Part shown: piece by piece, positions 1 through 8,095 of the stretch
Numbering within the stretch: position 1 is the first letter of the stretch
Layout of the letters: each line of letters begins with the position of its first letter
NCBI GenBank assembly: GCA_020635675.1
Contig: JACJZJ010000002.1
Location: 434,001-498,000, forward strand
Direction: 5' to 3'
Source of the DNA: Flavobacteriales bacterium
Lineage (GTDB): Bacteria > Bacteroidota > Bacteroidia > Flavobacteriales_F > PHOS-HE28
Length of the DNA stretch: 64,000 nt
Notes under the pieces: generated by a model
The model's database searches: none
The model's input: only the letters and a program-made list of their open reading frames with translations
What the model was told of the DNA's origin: nothing
Made by a program: the position numbers and the translations under genes

Positions 1-194
1 GGGTGGCGCGACGCTCGATCGGATCGTCGATCCCTGGGACCGAATGGGCCGGTGGCGTTCTTGAATTACCCGCTGGTGCGAGGCGGTCGCCCCCTCATCG
101 GTACAGCTCGGAGTGAACGAGAATGGGACCTGATGGCTCCTGTGGCTCTGGACCAAAGACCGAGTGGCCATCCAATGATCCTTCATTTATATTC

Positions 195-224
195 CCTGTA
201 ATATATTTACCTGTTATATATTTG
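195..224 (+). promoter_or_regulatory. Tandem 15-bp AT-rich repeat ending in a -7 type promoter box
   Basis: Two head-to-tail 15-mers (195-209 CCTGTAATATATTTA and 210-224 CCTGTTATATATTTG) agree at 13 of 15 positions in otherwise G+C-rich DNA. The second copy ends in TATATTTG (217-224), an exact match to the Bacteroidota -7 box TAnnTTTG, 7 nt before the pirin ATG. A duplicated site over a promoter is typical of a regulator operator; which regulator is unknown. Confidence 0.5.
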
Positions 225-231
225 CACTGTC

Positions 232-880
232 ATGAAAAATCTCCTCCTGCACAGGGTCGGTCCACGAGGCCATGCCGACCACGGTTGGCTGGATACATGG
301 CGCACCTTCAGCTCCGGGAACAACTCCGACCCGGACCGGATGCACTTCGGGGCATTGCGCGTGCTGAACGATGACACCGTGGGACCCGGCATGGGCTTTG
401 GCACCCACGCGCAAGTGATCGAGGCGGAGGATGTCCAGGTGATGAGCTCCGGCACCGGTATCACGCACAGTGAACGGGCTCGGGACCATGACAAGCCGGT
501 GCACTTCCGGCAGATCTGGGCCATTCCCCGGGAAAGCAACGTGGCACCCCGTTACGACCAAATGACCCTGCCCGCGGGTCCGGACGATGCCCTGAGGACG
601 ATCATCTCGCCCGACCCGAACGCCAGTGGCCTCTGGATGCACCAGGACGCCTGGTTCCTACTGGGCCATTTCGTGGGACCCGTGCACTTTACCTATGCGC
701 CGCAGCGCGCAGGAAATGGCGTGTACACCTTCCTGATCGTGGGCGAAGCTCTCCGTCGCAGGCCAGGAGCTGCAACGGCGGGACGGACTGGGCATCCAGG
801 GAGAGGAGGCGATCGACATCCAGATGGGGTCGCACGGTGGTCAGCTCCTTCTGATCGACGTACCCATGGACCTGAACTGA
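232..880 (+). pseudogene. Pirin-family (cupin) protein, internally deleted and frameshifted
   Basis: The first ~165 residues are pirin-like: the N-terminal block contains RGHADHGWLDTWRTFS, and later come VMSSGTGITHSE and QIWAIPRE. Two lesions are visible. First, GFGTH runs straight into QVIEAEDVQVM, so about 25 residues normally found between them are missing; that piece holds the second His of the HxH metal motif and a core strand. Second, near 745 the reading frame shifts: the usual C-terminus (KLSVAGQELQRRDGLGI onward, ending VPMDLN) continues in another frame to a stop at 880, while the original frame runs on to 897 as unrelated sequence. One iron ligand is lost, so the product is probably inactive even if made. 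A sequencing error could explain the frameshift but hardly the in-frame deletion. The start codon matches family N-termini and follows the promoter box closely. Confidence 0.75.
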
Positions 881-938
881 TGGAGCAACCGGGATAAGGA
901 ACGACATGAACAACGACCAACAATAGGAGAACAACAAC

Positions 939-1478
939 ATGGAAACGGCAACGACGACGAAATGGGCGATCGACAAGGCCCACAGCGAGATCCGGTTCAA
1001 GGTGAAGCACCTGATGATCAGCTCCGTCACCGGACAGTTCAATGAGTTCGGGGCCGAGGCCGAGCTGGAAGGCGAGGACCTTTCCGGCGCACGCGTGAGC
1101 TTCTGGGCGGACACCGCCAGCGTGGACACGGGTGCGGCCGACCGCGACAAACACTTGCGCAGTGGCGATTTCTTCGATGCGGAGAACTACCCGAAACTGG
1201 CCTTCCAAAGCACCGGCCTCGAAAGGAGCGGTGACACATGGAAGATGACCGGCGACCTGACCATCAAGGGTGTGAGCAAGCCCATCACACTGGACGTGCA
1301 TTGGGCCGGCGTGGCCAGGGATCCCTGGGGCCACACCAAGGCGGGGCTCACGGTCAGCGGCCGCATCGACCGCGAGCAATGGGGCCTGAACTGGAACGCC
1401 GCCCTCGAGACCGGTGGCGTGCTGGTCAGCAACGAGGTACGCATCCAATGCGAAGTGCAATTGGTGCAACACGACTGA
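939..1478 (+). CDS. YceI-family protein
   Basis: A 179-residue protein of the YceI family (lipocalin-like beta-barrel that binds isoprenoid-type lipids). The family pattern is clear: AIDKAHSEIRFKVKHLM near the N-terminus, then SFWADTASVDTGAADRDKHL, FDAENYPKLAFQST, GDLTIKGVSKPITLDV, and a final block with WGLNWN and LVSNEV. There is no signal peptide, so this form is cytoplasmic, unlike the periplasmic E. coli YceI. AGGAGA lies about 8 nt before the ATG, one of the few Shine-Dalgarno-like sites in the window. It follows the broken pirin gene and precedes a sulfide:quinone oxidoreductase; a terminator-like hairpin follows it. The ligand is unknown; polyprenyl quinones or lipids are the likely class. 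Confidence 0.9.
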   Translation: METATTTKWAIDKAHSEIRFKVKHLMISSVTGQFNEFGAEAELEGEDLSGARVSFWADTASVDTGAADRDKHLRSGDFFDAENYPKLAFQSTGLERSGDTWKMTGDLTIKGVSKPITLDVHWAGVARDPWGHTKAGLTVSGRIDREQWGLNWNAALETGGVLVSNEVRIQCEVQLVQHD

Positions 1479-1498
1479 TACCCCTTCTCGACACAGCA

Positions 1499-1531
1499 GC
1501 GCAAGGCCCTGGCACGACCGGGGCCTTGCGC
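1499..1531 (+). terminator. Strong hairpin after the YceI gene
   Basis: GCGCAAGGCCC (1499-1509) pairs perfectly with GGGCCTTGCGC (1521-1531) across an 11-nt loop, 20 nt after the stop codon. No T-run follows, so termination is inferred from position and stem strength. Confidence 0.65.
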
Positions 1532-1601
1532 ATGTGACACAGGTCACCGGAAAGGGGCGCTGGTCATGGCGAACTTCATGGTCCCAAAACGCACCAGTAC
1601 C

Positions 1602-2870
1602 ATGGCCCACTCCCATTTCCAGGTCCTGATCATCGGCGGCGGTACCGCCGGGATCATGACCGCCGCCCAGTTGAAGCGCAAGAAGAAGGACCTCCGGATC
1701 GGCATCGTCGAGCCCAGTGAGGACCATTGGTACCAACCCGCCTGGACGCTCGTGGGTGCCGGCACGTTCAAGATGGAGAACACCCGGCATCGCGAAAAGG
1801 ACCAGATCCCCGCGGGCGTGGATTGGATCAGGGACTTCGCCACCACGTTCGAGCCCGAGCAGAACACCGTGCACACCAAAGGTGGTCAGGTCCTGACCTA
1901 TGACCATCTCATCGTCTGCCCCGGTATCAAGCTCGATATCGACGCCCTGCCCGGCCTGCGGGAGGCCCTCGGCACCGACAGTGTGTGCAGCAACTACGTG
2001 GATCCGGAAAAGACCCTGCGTGTGCTGAAGGCGTTCAAGGGCGGGAACGCTGTGTTCACCCAGCCGAGCACGCCGATCAAATGCGGCGGCGCCCCGCAGA
2101 AGATCGCCTACCTGGCCGATGAGTTCTTCCGTCGTGACGGAGTGCGTAACAAGACCCGTCTGGTATTCGCCACACCCGGATCGGTGATCTTCGGCGTGGA
2201 TCCCTTCCGCGCAGCGCTGGAGGATGTCGTCCGGAAGAAGGGGATCATCCTCAAGACCTTCTACAATCCGTCCCGCATCGATCCGGTGAAGAAGGAGATC
2301 CATTTCAAGTGGAGCAAACCCGGCGAGAACCAGTGCGTGATCACGGAGGACCTGGGGCTCCAGGAGAAGATCGAAGGAGAGAGCACCATCGTCATGCCCT
2401 ACGACATGCTGCACCTGGCCCCTCCCCAGAGTGCCCCGGACTTCATCAAGGCAAGCCCGCTGGCCTACCAGGAGGGTCCGAGCAAGGGTTGGTTGGAGGT
2501 GGACATCCACACGCTGCAGCACAAACGCTATCCGAACGTGTTCGGATTGGGTGACGTGGCCGCCCTGCCCACGGCGAAGACCGGTGCGGCCATCCGCAAG
2601 CAGGCGCCAGTGGTGGTGGCGAACATCCTGCAACGCATCAAGGACGGCGCGCTGGCCAAGGAGCAGTACGGCGGATACAGCAGTTGTCCGCTCGTCACCG
2701 GCTATGGCAAGATGCTCCTGGCCGAGTTCAAATACGACAACGTGCGCGACAGCGATCCGCTGCTCAGCAGGTTCTTCGACACCAGCAAGCCGCTCTGGAG
2801 CATGTGGCTGCTGAAGAAGTACGGTCTGCCCTGGTTGTATTGGCACAAGATGATGAAGGGGGCGATGTGA
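1602..2870 (+). CDS. sqr: Sulfide:quinone oxidoreductase family flavoprotein
   Basis: A 422-residue FAD disulfide oxidoreductase resembling SQR, which oxidises sulfide to sulfane sulfur and passes electrons to the membrane quinone pool. Visible features: FAD-binding QVLIIGGGTAGI at the start; WYQPAWTLVGAG; IVCPGIKLD; Cys in STPIKCGGAPQK, at the place of a redox cysteine in SQR; the second FAD motif FGLGDVAALPTAKTGAA; and a C-terminal CPLVTGYGKMLLAEF block. The C-terminal WSMWLLKKYGLPWLYWHKM is amphipathic and fits monotopic membrane attachment. An in-frame ATG at 1566 would add 12 residues; 1602 was chosen because the FAD motif then begins six residues in, as usual. Monocistronic between two hairpins. 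Related flavocytochrome or NDH-2 roles are less likely. Confidence 0.88.
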   Translation: MAHSHFQVLIIGGGTAGIMTAAQLKRKKKDLRIGIVEPSEDHWYQPAWTLVGAGTFKMENTRHREKDQIPAGVDWIRDFATTFEPEQNTVHTKGGQVLTYDHLIVCPGIKLDIDALPGLREALGTDSVCSNYVDPEKTLRVLKAFKGGNAVFTQPSTPIKCGGAPQKIAYLADEFFRRDGVRNKTRLVFATPGSVIFGVDPFRAALEDVVRKKGIILKTFYNPSRIDPVKKEIHFKWSKPGENQCVITEDLGLQEKIEGESTIVMPYDMLHLAPPQSAPDFIKASPLAYQEGPSKGWLEVDIHTLQHKRYPNVFGLGDVAALPTAKTGAAIRKQAPVVVANILQRIKDGALAKEQYGGYSSCPLVTGYGKMLLAEFKYDNVRDSDPLLSRFFDTSKPLWSMWLLKKYGLPWLYWHKMMKGAM

Positions 2871-2898
2871 GCCTCGGACCACACCCACGATCGATAGG

Positions 2899-2922
2899 GA
2901 ACGCCCGGACATCCGGGCGTTC
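2899..2922 (+). terminator. Terminator-like hairpin after sqr
   Basis: GAACGCCCGGA (2899-2909) and TCCGGGCGTTC (2912-2922) form a perfect inverted repeat with a 2-nt centre (in practice a shorter stem with a 4-nt loop), 28 nt past the sqr stop. Only a short T/C stretch follows. Confidence 0.65.
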
Positions 2923-2937
2923 TACCTTGTGCGGCGT

Positions 2938-3684
2938 ATGAAAAGAAAGATCAACGATACCACCATCGCGCTCCTGATCGATGGCGACAACGCCACACCA
3001 AGGCGTCTCCCGGCGATCCTGGAGGAAGTGAGCCGCCAGGGCACCATCACCATCCGGCGCATCTATGGCGATTGGACCACCACGAACATGACCGGCTGGA
3101 AGGAACAACTCAACGCCAACGCGATCCAGCCGGTGCAACAATTCGCCTACACCAAGGGCAAGAACAGCACGGACAGTGCCTTGATCATCGACGCGATGGA
3201 CATCCTGCACGGCGACCTGGTGGACGCCTTCTGCATCGTCAGCAGCGACAGCGACTACACCCGCCTGGCCACGCGCTTGCGCGAGAGCGGTCTGTTCGTG
3301 ATGGGCGTGGGCGAAAAGAAGACACCGGACGCCTTCGTGAAGGCCTGCGAGCAGTTCATCTACGTGGAGAACCTGGACGTGCAGGAAGGTCCGGTAACAG
3401 CGGCGAAGACCAAGACGGGAGGCTCACGGAAAAAGAGCGAAGGCCTCTCATCGAATACGGCGTTGCTCCGCAAGTTGCGCAAGGCCTACAACATCGCCCG
3501 GGGGGAGGATGAGGAGGCCTCGCTCAGCCTGATCGGACAGGCCCTGCGGCGTCTCGACCCCGGCTTCGACCCAAGGAGCTACGGACACGATTCCCTTTCC
3601 TCGCTCTTCGCCGACCTGAAGGACAAGCTGCAGGTGCGGCGCGAGGAAAAAGGCAACACTGTGTTGGTGCGGTTCAAGAACTGA
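2938..3684 (+). CDS. NYN domain protein with C-terminal OST-HTH/LOTUS-like domain
   Basis: A 248-residue protein of the LabA/YacP-like NYN group, PIN-fold proteins that bind or cleave RNA. The N-terminal ~150 residues carry the acidic site: IALLIDGDNAT, KNSTDSALIIDAMDIL and IVSSDSDYTRLA, giving the conserved Asp set of NYN nucleases. After a short basic linker (TKTGGSRKKSE), the last ~75 residues (from NTALLRKLRKAYN to NTVLVRFKN) look like an OST-HTH/LOTUS RNA-binding winged helix. This pairing is known in bacteria, but substrates are mostly undetermined. A GTG at 2929 would add three residues but lies just past the hairpin; the ATG at 2938 is preferred. It probably has its own transcript, since ileS carries its own promoter box. 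Confidence 0.85.
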   Translation: MKRKINDTTIALLIDGDNATPRRLPAILEEVSRQGTITIRRIYGDWTTTNMTGWKEQLNANAIQPVQQFAYTKGKNSTDSALIIDAMDILHGDLVDAFCIVSSDSDYTRLATRLRESGLFVMGVGEKKTPDAFVKACEQFIYVENLDVQEGPVTAAKTKTGGSRKKSEGLSSNTALLRKLRKAYNIARGEDEEASLSLIGQALRRLDPGFDPRSYGHDSLSSLFADLKDKLQVRREEKGNTVLVRFKN

Positions 3685-3704
3685 TCCGGTCCGGCGCGTC
3701 CATT

Positions 3705-3712
3705 TATCTTTG
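3705..3712 (+). promoter_or_regulatory. -7 promoter box of ileS
   Basis: TATCTTTG, exact match to TAnnTTTG, 20 nt before the ileS ATG and in the gap after the NYN gene. Confidence 0.6.
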
Positions 3713-3732
3713 CAGGCCTTTTCAAAGCCCTG

Positions 3733-6700
3733 ATGGACAAGCGTTTCCCGCAATACGACACGCTCGACCTGCCCAAGGTCGCGGAGGAGGTGCTGAAGCA
3801 GTGGGAGGCCGAGGACACCTTCGCACGAAGTCTGGAACTGCGCAAGGACGCCGAGCCCTTCGTCTTCTACGAAGGACCACCCAGCGCCAATGGCCTTCCC
3901 GGCATCCACCACGTGATGGCCCGAGCCATCAAGGACATCTTCTGTCGCTTCCAGACCCAAAAGGGCAAACGTGTCGACCGCAAGGCGGGATGGGACACGC
4001 ACGGTCTGCCGGTCGAACTCGGCGTGGAGAAAGAGCTCGGCATCACCAAGGAGGATATCGGGAAAAAGATCTCCATCGAGGAGTACAACGCGGCGTGCAA
4101 GAAGGCCGTGATGCGCTACACCGACGTGTGGAACGACCTCACGCGGCGCATCGGCTTCTGGCTGGACCTCGACCACCCTTACATCACCTACAGGACCAAG
4201 TACATCGAGAGCGTGTGGCATCTCCTGAAGCAGCTGCACGACCAGGACCTGCTGTACAAGGGCTATACGATCCAGCCCTACAGCCCCGCCGCGGGAACGG
4301 GCCTCAGCACCCACGAACTGAACCAGCCCGGCACCTATAAGGAGGTGAAGGACACCAGCGTAGTGGCCCTCTTCAAGGTCGAGCGGGATGATGCAAGCGA
4401 TTTCCTCTTCGAGGATGCTTTCGGTGAGGTCCTCATCATGGCCTGGACCACCACGCCATGGACACTGCCCAGCAACTGTGCGCTCACCGTGGGACCGAAG
4501 CTCCCGTATGTGCGTGTGAGGACCTTCAACCCCTACACGCACGAGCCACAGACGGTCGTGCTCGCCAAGGCCCGGTTGAGCGCCTACTTCACCGAAAAAC
4601 AATTCGTGGACGCAGGAGCATGGGCGGAGGCATCAATGGCCTACGCCAAGGACGGCAAACGGACCCCCTGGACCATGGACAGGGAGTTCCTCGGTCACCA
4701 GTTGGAGGGCGTGCGCTATGAACAACTGCTGCAGTACGCACAACCCACGGGCGGCGACGCGTTCAAAGTGATCGGCGGCGATTTCGTGACCACCGAGGAC
4801 GGTACGGGCGTGGTACACACAGCGCCAAGTTTCGGTGCCGATGACATGCGCGTGGCACGGCAGCACGGCATCGGGTCGCTCACTTTGGTGGACCTGCAGG
4901 GGCGCTTCACCCAGGAGATGGGTGAATTCGCGGGGAAATACGTGAAGAACGAATACTACCCCGCGGGGGAAGCGCCCAAGAAAAGCGTGGACGTGGAGAT
5001 CGGCATCAAACTGAAGGAGATGGGTCGCGCCTTCAAGGTGGAGAAGTACACCCACAACTACCCGCACTGCTGGCGCACCGACAAGCCCGTGCTCTACTAT
5101 CCGCTGGACAGCTGGTTCGTGCGGGTGACCGCAAGGAAGGACCGCCTGATCGAGCTGAACAAGACCATCAACTGGAAACCCGAGAGCACCGGCACGGGCC
5201 GTTTCGGCAACTGGCTGGAGAACCTGCAGGACTGGAACCTGTCACGCAGTCGCTACTGGGGCATCCCGCTCCCGATCTGGCGCACGGAGGATGGCGATGA
5301 GGAATTGTGCATTGGCTCGATGAAGCAATTGAAAGCTGAGATCGCCAAGGCGGTGACGGCGGGGGTGATGCGGGAAGACCCCTACGCGTCGTTCGCGGTC
5401 GACGATATGAGCGATGCGAACTACGACATGGTCGACATCCACCGCCCCTACGTGGACAACATCGTGCTCGTATCGCCGAGCGGAAAGTCGATGAAACGCG
5501 AGACGGACCTGATCGATGTGTGGTTCGACAGCGGCGCCATGCCCTATGCGCAGTGGCACTATCCCTTCGAGAACGAGGCCACTTTCCGAGAGAAGTTCCC
5601 AGCGGCCTTCATCGCCGAAGGGGTCGACCAGACCCGTGGCTGGTTCTACACGCTGCATGCCATCGCCACGCTCACGCAGGATTCCGTGGCCTACCGCACC
5701 GTGGTGAGCAACGGTCTGGTGCTGGACAAGCACGGCCAGAAGATGAGCAAGCGTCTGGGCAACGCCGTGGACCCCTTTTCGACGCTGGACACGTATGGCG
5801 CGGACGCGGTGCGCTGGTACATGATCAGCAATGCTTCGCCCTGGGAGAACCTGAAGTTCGATGCCGAGGGGATCGTCGAGGTGCAGCGCAAGTTCTTCCG
5901 GGCGCTCTTCAACACTTACAACTTCTTCGCACTGTACGCGAACATCGATGGTTTCGATGGCAACGGCGAAGCAACGCTGACCGAGAGCGATCGCTGGATC
6001 CTCTCGCGCCTGAACAGCGTGATGAGGCTCGCCGACATGAACTACTCGGACTACGAGCCGACGATCGCCGCGCGCGCCATCCAGGACTTCGTGGTGGAGG
6101 ACCTGAGCAACTGGTACGTGCGCCTGAACCGCCGCCGCTTCTGGAAAGGTGAGCTGGGCGCCGACAAGAACGCCGCGTTCCGAACACTGCATCGGTGCCT
6201 GGAAGTGATCGCCATGCTGAGCGCGCCGATCGCGCCCTTCTTCAGCGACCGCCTTTTCCGCGACCTGAAGGGCACCAGCGTCCACCTCAGCGATTGGCCG
6301 GCCTGCGACGGAGCGCTCGTCGATCTCGAACTCGAACAACGCACGGCGCTCGCGCAGAGGCTCACCTCCCTGGTGTTGAGCATCCGAAAGAAAGAGGGCC
6401 ATCGTGTGCGCCAGCCGCTGCAAAGGATGCTGGTGCCGGTGACCGACGACGTCATGCGCCTTCGCTTGGAGACCGTCAAGGAACTGGTGCTGAGCGAAGT
6501 GAACGTGAAGGAACTGGTGGTCCTCGATGCCAATGAAAGCAGGCTGACCAAGAAGATCAAGCCCGACTTCAAGAAGCTCGGCGCGCGCATGGGCAAGTTG
6601 ATGAAGGGGGTGGCCGCGGCCGTGAACGCCTTCACCCAGGCGCAGATCGCGGAACTCGAAACGACCGGGAGCATGAAGCTCCTGGTGGAGGGACATGAGG

Positions 6701-7104
6701 TGGAATTGCTGCGCGATGACGTGGAGATCACCGCGGAGAACGTCCCTGGCCTCCGCGTGGCCAGCGATGGGCCGTTGACCGTGGCGCTGGACATCACCCT
6801 GACCGACGCGCTCATTGAAGAGGGGATCGCGCGGGAGCTGGTCAGCCGTATCCAGAACCTGCGGAAGGACAGCGGGTTCGCGGTCACGGACCGGATCGAT
6901 CTGCACATCGAAAGGAACGGGGATGTTCCACTTGAAAGGGCCGTTCGGGGCCATGCCGGGTGGATCCTGACGGAAACACTGGCCTTGACCGCTGAGGACC
7001 AGCTACTTGTACCCTCCCTTGCACTGGAAAACGGCCTTGTGCACGAAGTAGACCTGGAGGAGGGTGGTCGGTGCCGGGTCAGCTTGGTCCGGACCGCCCG
7101 CTGA
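3733..7104 (+). CDS. ileS: Isoleucyl-tRNA synthetase, type-2-like
   Basis: A 1123-residue class I synthetase that charges tRNA-Ile, with a CP1 editing domain. The HIGH motif is G57-I-H-H60 within LPGIHHVMARAIKDIF, and the KMSKS loop is K670-M-S-K-R674. The AGWDTHGLPVELGVEKELG block, the long C-terminal part and the LTKKIKPDFKKLGARMGK stretch follow the large eukaryote-like type 2 IleRS instead of the ~940-residue E. coli type, and no C-terminal zinc-binding Cys cluster is seen. Type 2 enzymes are known to be less sensitive to mupirocin; that is an inference here. Length is normal for Bacteroidota. Transcribed from its own promoter box; no T-box-like leader is present in the short 5' region. 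Confidence 0.97.
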   Translation: MDKRFPQYDTLDLPKVAEEVLKQWEAEDTFARSLELRKDAEPFVFYEGPPSANGLPGIHHVMARAIKDIFCRFQTQKGKRVDRKAGWDTHGLPVELGVEKELGITKEDIGKKISIEEYNAACKKAVMRYTDVWNDLTRRIGFWLDLDHPYITYRTKYIESVWHLLKQLHDQDLLYKGYTIQPYSPAAGTGLSTHELNQPGTYKEVKDTSVVALFKVERDDASDFLFEDAFGEVLIMAWTTTPWTLPSNCALTVGPKLPYVRVRTFNPYTHEPQTVVLAKARLSAYFTEKQFVDAGAWAEASMAYAKDGKRTPWTMDREFLGHQLEGVRYEQLLQYAQPTGGDAFKVIGGDFVTTEDGTGVVHTAPSFGADDMRVARQHGIGSLTLVDLQGRFTQEMGEFAGKYVKNEYYPAGEAPKKSVDVEIGIKLKEMGRAFKVEKYTHNYPHCWRTDKPVLYYPLDSWFVRVTARKDRLIELNKTINWKPESTGTGRFGNWLENLQDWNLSRSRYWGIPLPIWRTEDGDEELCIGSMKQLKAEIAKAVTAGVMREDPYASFAVDDMSDANYDMVDIHRPYVDNIVLVSPSGKSMKRETDLIDVWFDSGAMPYAQWHYPFENEATFREKFPAAFIAEGVDQTRGWFYTLHAIATLTQDSVAYRTVVSNGLVLDKHGQKMSKRLGNAVDPFSTLDTYGADAVRWYMISNASPWENLKFDAEGIVEVQRKFFRALFNTYNFFALYANIDGFDGNGEATLTESDRWILSRLNSVMRLADMNYSDYEPTIAARAIQDFVVEDLSNWYVRLNRRRFWKGELGADKNAAFRTLHRCLEVIAMLSAPIAPFFSDRLFRDLKGTSVHLSDWPACDGALVDLELEQRTALAQRLTSLVLSIRKKEGHRVRQPLQRMLVPVTDDVMRLRLETVKELVLSEVNVKELVVLDANESRLTKKIKPDFKKLGARMGKLMKGVAAAVNAFTQAQIAELETTGSMKLLVEGHEVELLRDDVEITAENVPGLRVASDGPLTVALDITLTDALIEEGIARELVSRIQNLRKDSGFAVTDRIDLHIERNGDVPLERAVRGHAGWILTETLALTAEDQLLVPSLALENGLVHEVDLEEGGRCRVSLVRTAR

Positions 7105-7118
7105 GCGCGGAAAGTCCG

Positions 7119-7126
7119 TATATTCG
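7119..7126 (+). promoter_or_regulatory. -7 promoter box of the DksA-like gene
   Basis: TATATTCG fits the TAnnTTCG form that recurs in this window; 23 nt before the ATG at 7150. Confidence 0.5.
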
Positions 7127-7149
7127 CGGATCAAATTCCAGGGGTAGCC

Positions 7150-8070
7150 ATGGCCAAAAAGACAACAGCCAAGAAAGCAGCGAAGAAGCCCGCAACGAAG
7201 CGGCCTGCTGCGAAGAAGCCGGCGCCCGCCAAGAAAGCAGCGAGCAAGAAGGCGGTGAAGAAGGTGGCGCCCAAGAAAGCGGCCAAAGCCCCTGTGAAGA
7301 AGACGGCCGGCAAGAAGGCGGCACCCAAAAAGGCAGCTCCAAAGAAGGCGGCCAGGAAAGCGGCACCCAAGAAAGCCGTGGCGAAGAAGGTCGTCAAAAG
7401 CCCAGTGAAGAAGACCGCGGCCAAGAAAGCAGTGAAAAAGGCGACCCCGAAGCCGGCCGCGAAGAAGGCGGCGACGCCGAAGAAGGAAGTGAAGACGACC
7501 ACGGCAAAGAACGTCCCTCCGAAGAGCGTGGCACCCAAGAAAGCCGCGCCCAAACCGAAGGCCGCCGGCCGCTCCAAGGTCGAGAAGGAAGCCAAAGCAG
7601 CACCAGCGCCACCCGTGGTCCGGGTGAAGGGCATGCCCTCCATGCCCAAGGTGGCCCCGATCGTGAAGAAACAGGTCTCCACGCTCATGTCCGCCGACAA
7701 GGAGCGCTACAGCGATGATGAGCTCGATGAGTTCAAGGAGATCATCATGAAGAAGCTGGACGAGGCGCGCCGGGACTATGAGCTGCTGAAACAGACGCTT
7801 GCCAATACGGACAACAACGGCACGGACGACACCTCTCCTTCGTTCAAGATGATCGAGGACGGCAGCGAAACATTGAGCCGTGAGGAAACAGCCCAATTGG
7901 CCGCACGCCAAGAGAAGTTCATCAAGCACCTAGAGGACGCATTGCTGCGGATCCGGAACAAGACCTACGGCATCTGTCGGGTGACCGGTCGTCTGATCAG
8001 CAAGGAACGCCTACGGCTAGTGCCCCATGCCACCCTGAGCATCGAGGCCAAACAACAGATGAACAGCTGA
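7150..8070 (+). CDS. DksA/TraR-family protein with long histone-H1-like Lys/Ala N-tail
   Basis: 306 residues in two parts. Residues 1 to about 150 are low-complexity Lys/Ala/Pro sequence built from KKAA-type repeats, like histone H1 tails and bacterial H1-like proteins that bind DNA through charge. Residues from about 180 carry a DksA/TraR-like coiled coil (YSDDELDEFKEIIMKKLDEA) and the end YGICRVTGRLISKERL followed by VPHATLSIEAK. The usual four-Cys zinc finger is reduced to one Cys (C276), a degeneration common in Bacteroidota members. DksA proteins enter the RNA polymerase secondary channel and alter promoter response to ppGpp. Immediately upstream of lspA, a neighbourhood seen elsewhere in the phylum. 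The tail is far longer than in typical relatives. Its role in DNA binding is inferred. Confidence 0.85.
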   Translation: MAKKTTAKKAAKKPATKRPAAKKPAPAKKAASKKAVKKVAPKKAAKAPVKKTAGKKAAPKKAAPKKAARKAAPKKAVAKKVVKSPVKKTAAKKAVKKATPKPAAKKAATPKKEVKTTTAKNVPPKSVAPKKAAPKPKAAGRSKVEKEAKAAPAPPVVRVKGMPSMPKVAPIVKKQVSTLMSADKERYSDDELDEFKEIIMKKLDEARRDYELLKQTLANTDNNGTDDTSPSFKMIEDGSETLSREETAQLAARQEKFIKHLEDALLRIRNKTYGICRVTGRLISKERLRLVPHATLSIEAKQQMNS

Positions 8071-8095
8071 TCCGCGCCGCCGGCGAACGCCACTC

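Noticed and set aside
1..194. Possible tail of an upstream gene (frame 2, ending VDPWDRMGRWRS at a TGA at 62-64)
   Set aside because: Too short to identify; two other frames are also open here. The remaining bases to the repeat at 195 show nothing I can support.
693..2912. Minus-strand open frame of 739 codons across the YceI and sqr genes
   Set aside because: It mirrors two genes with clear family motifs and has no motif of its own. Long antisense frames are expected in G+C-rich DNA with G/C at third positions; the same applies to minus-strand frames at 3448-4602, 5242-6954, 19027-21138, 23356-25065, 41292-42755 and 44940-46610.
7150..7620. Periodic AAGAAGGCGGC-like DNA that could be taken for a tandem repeat or CRISPR-like array
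   Set aside because: The period is that of a Lys/Ala-rich coding sequence in frame with the DksA-like domain; unit lengths vary and there are no unique spacers.
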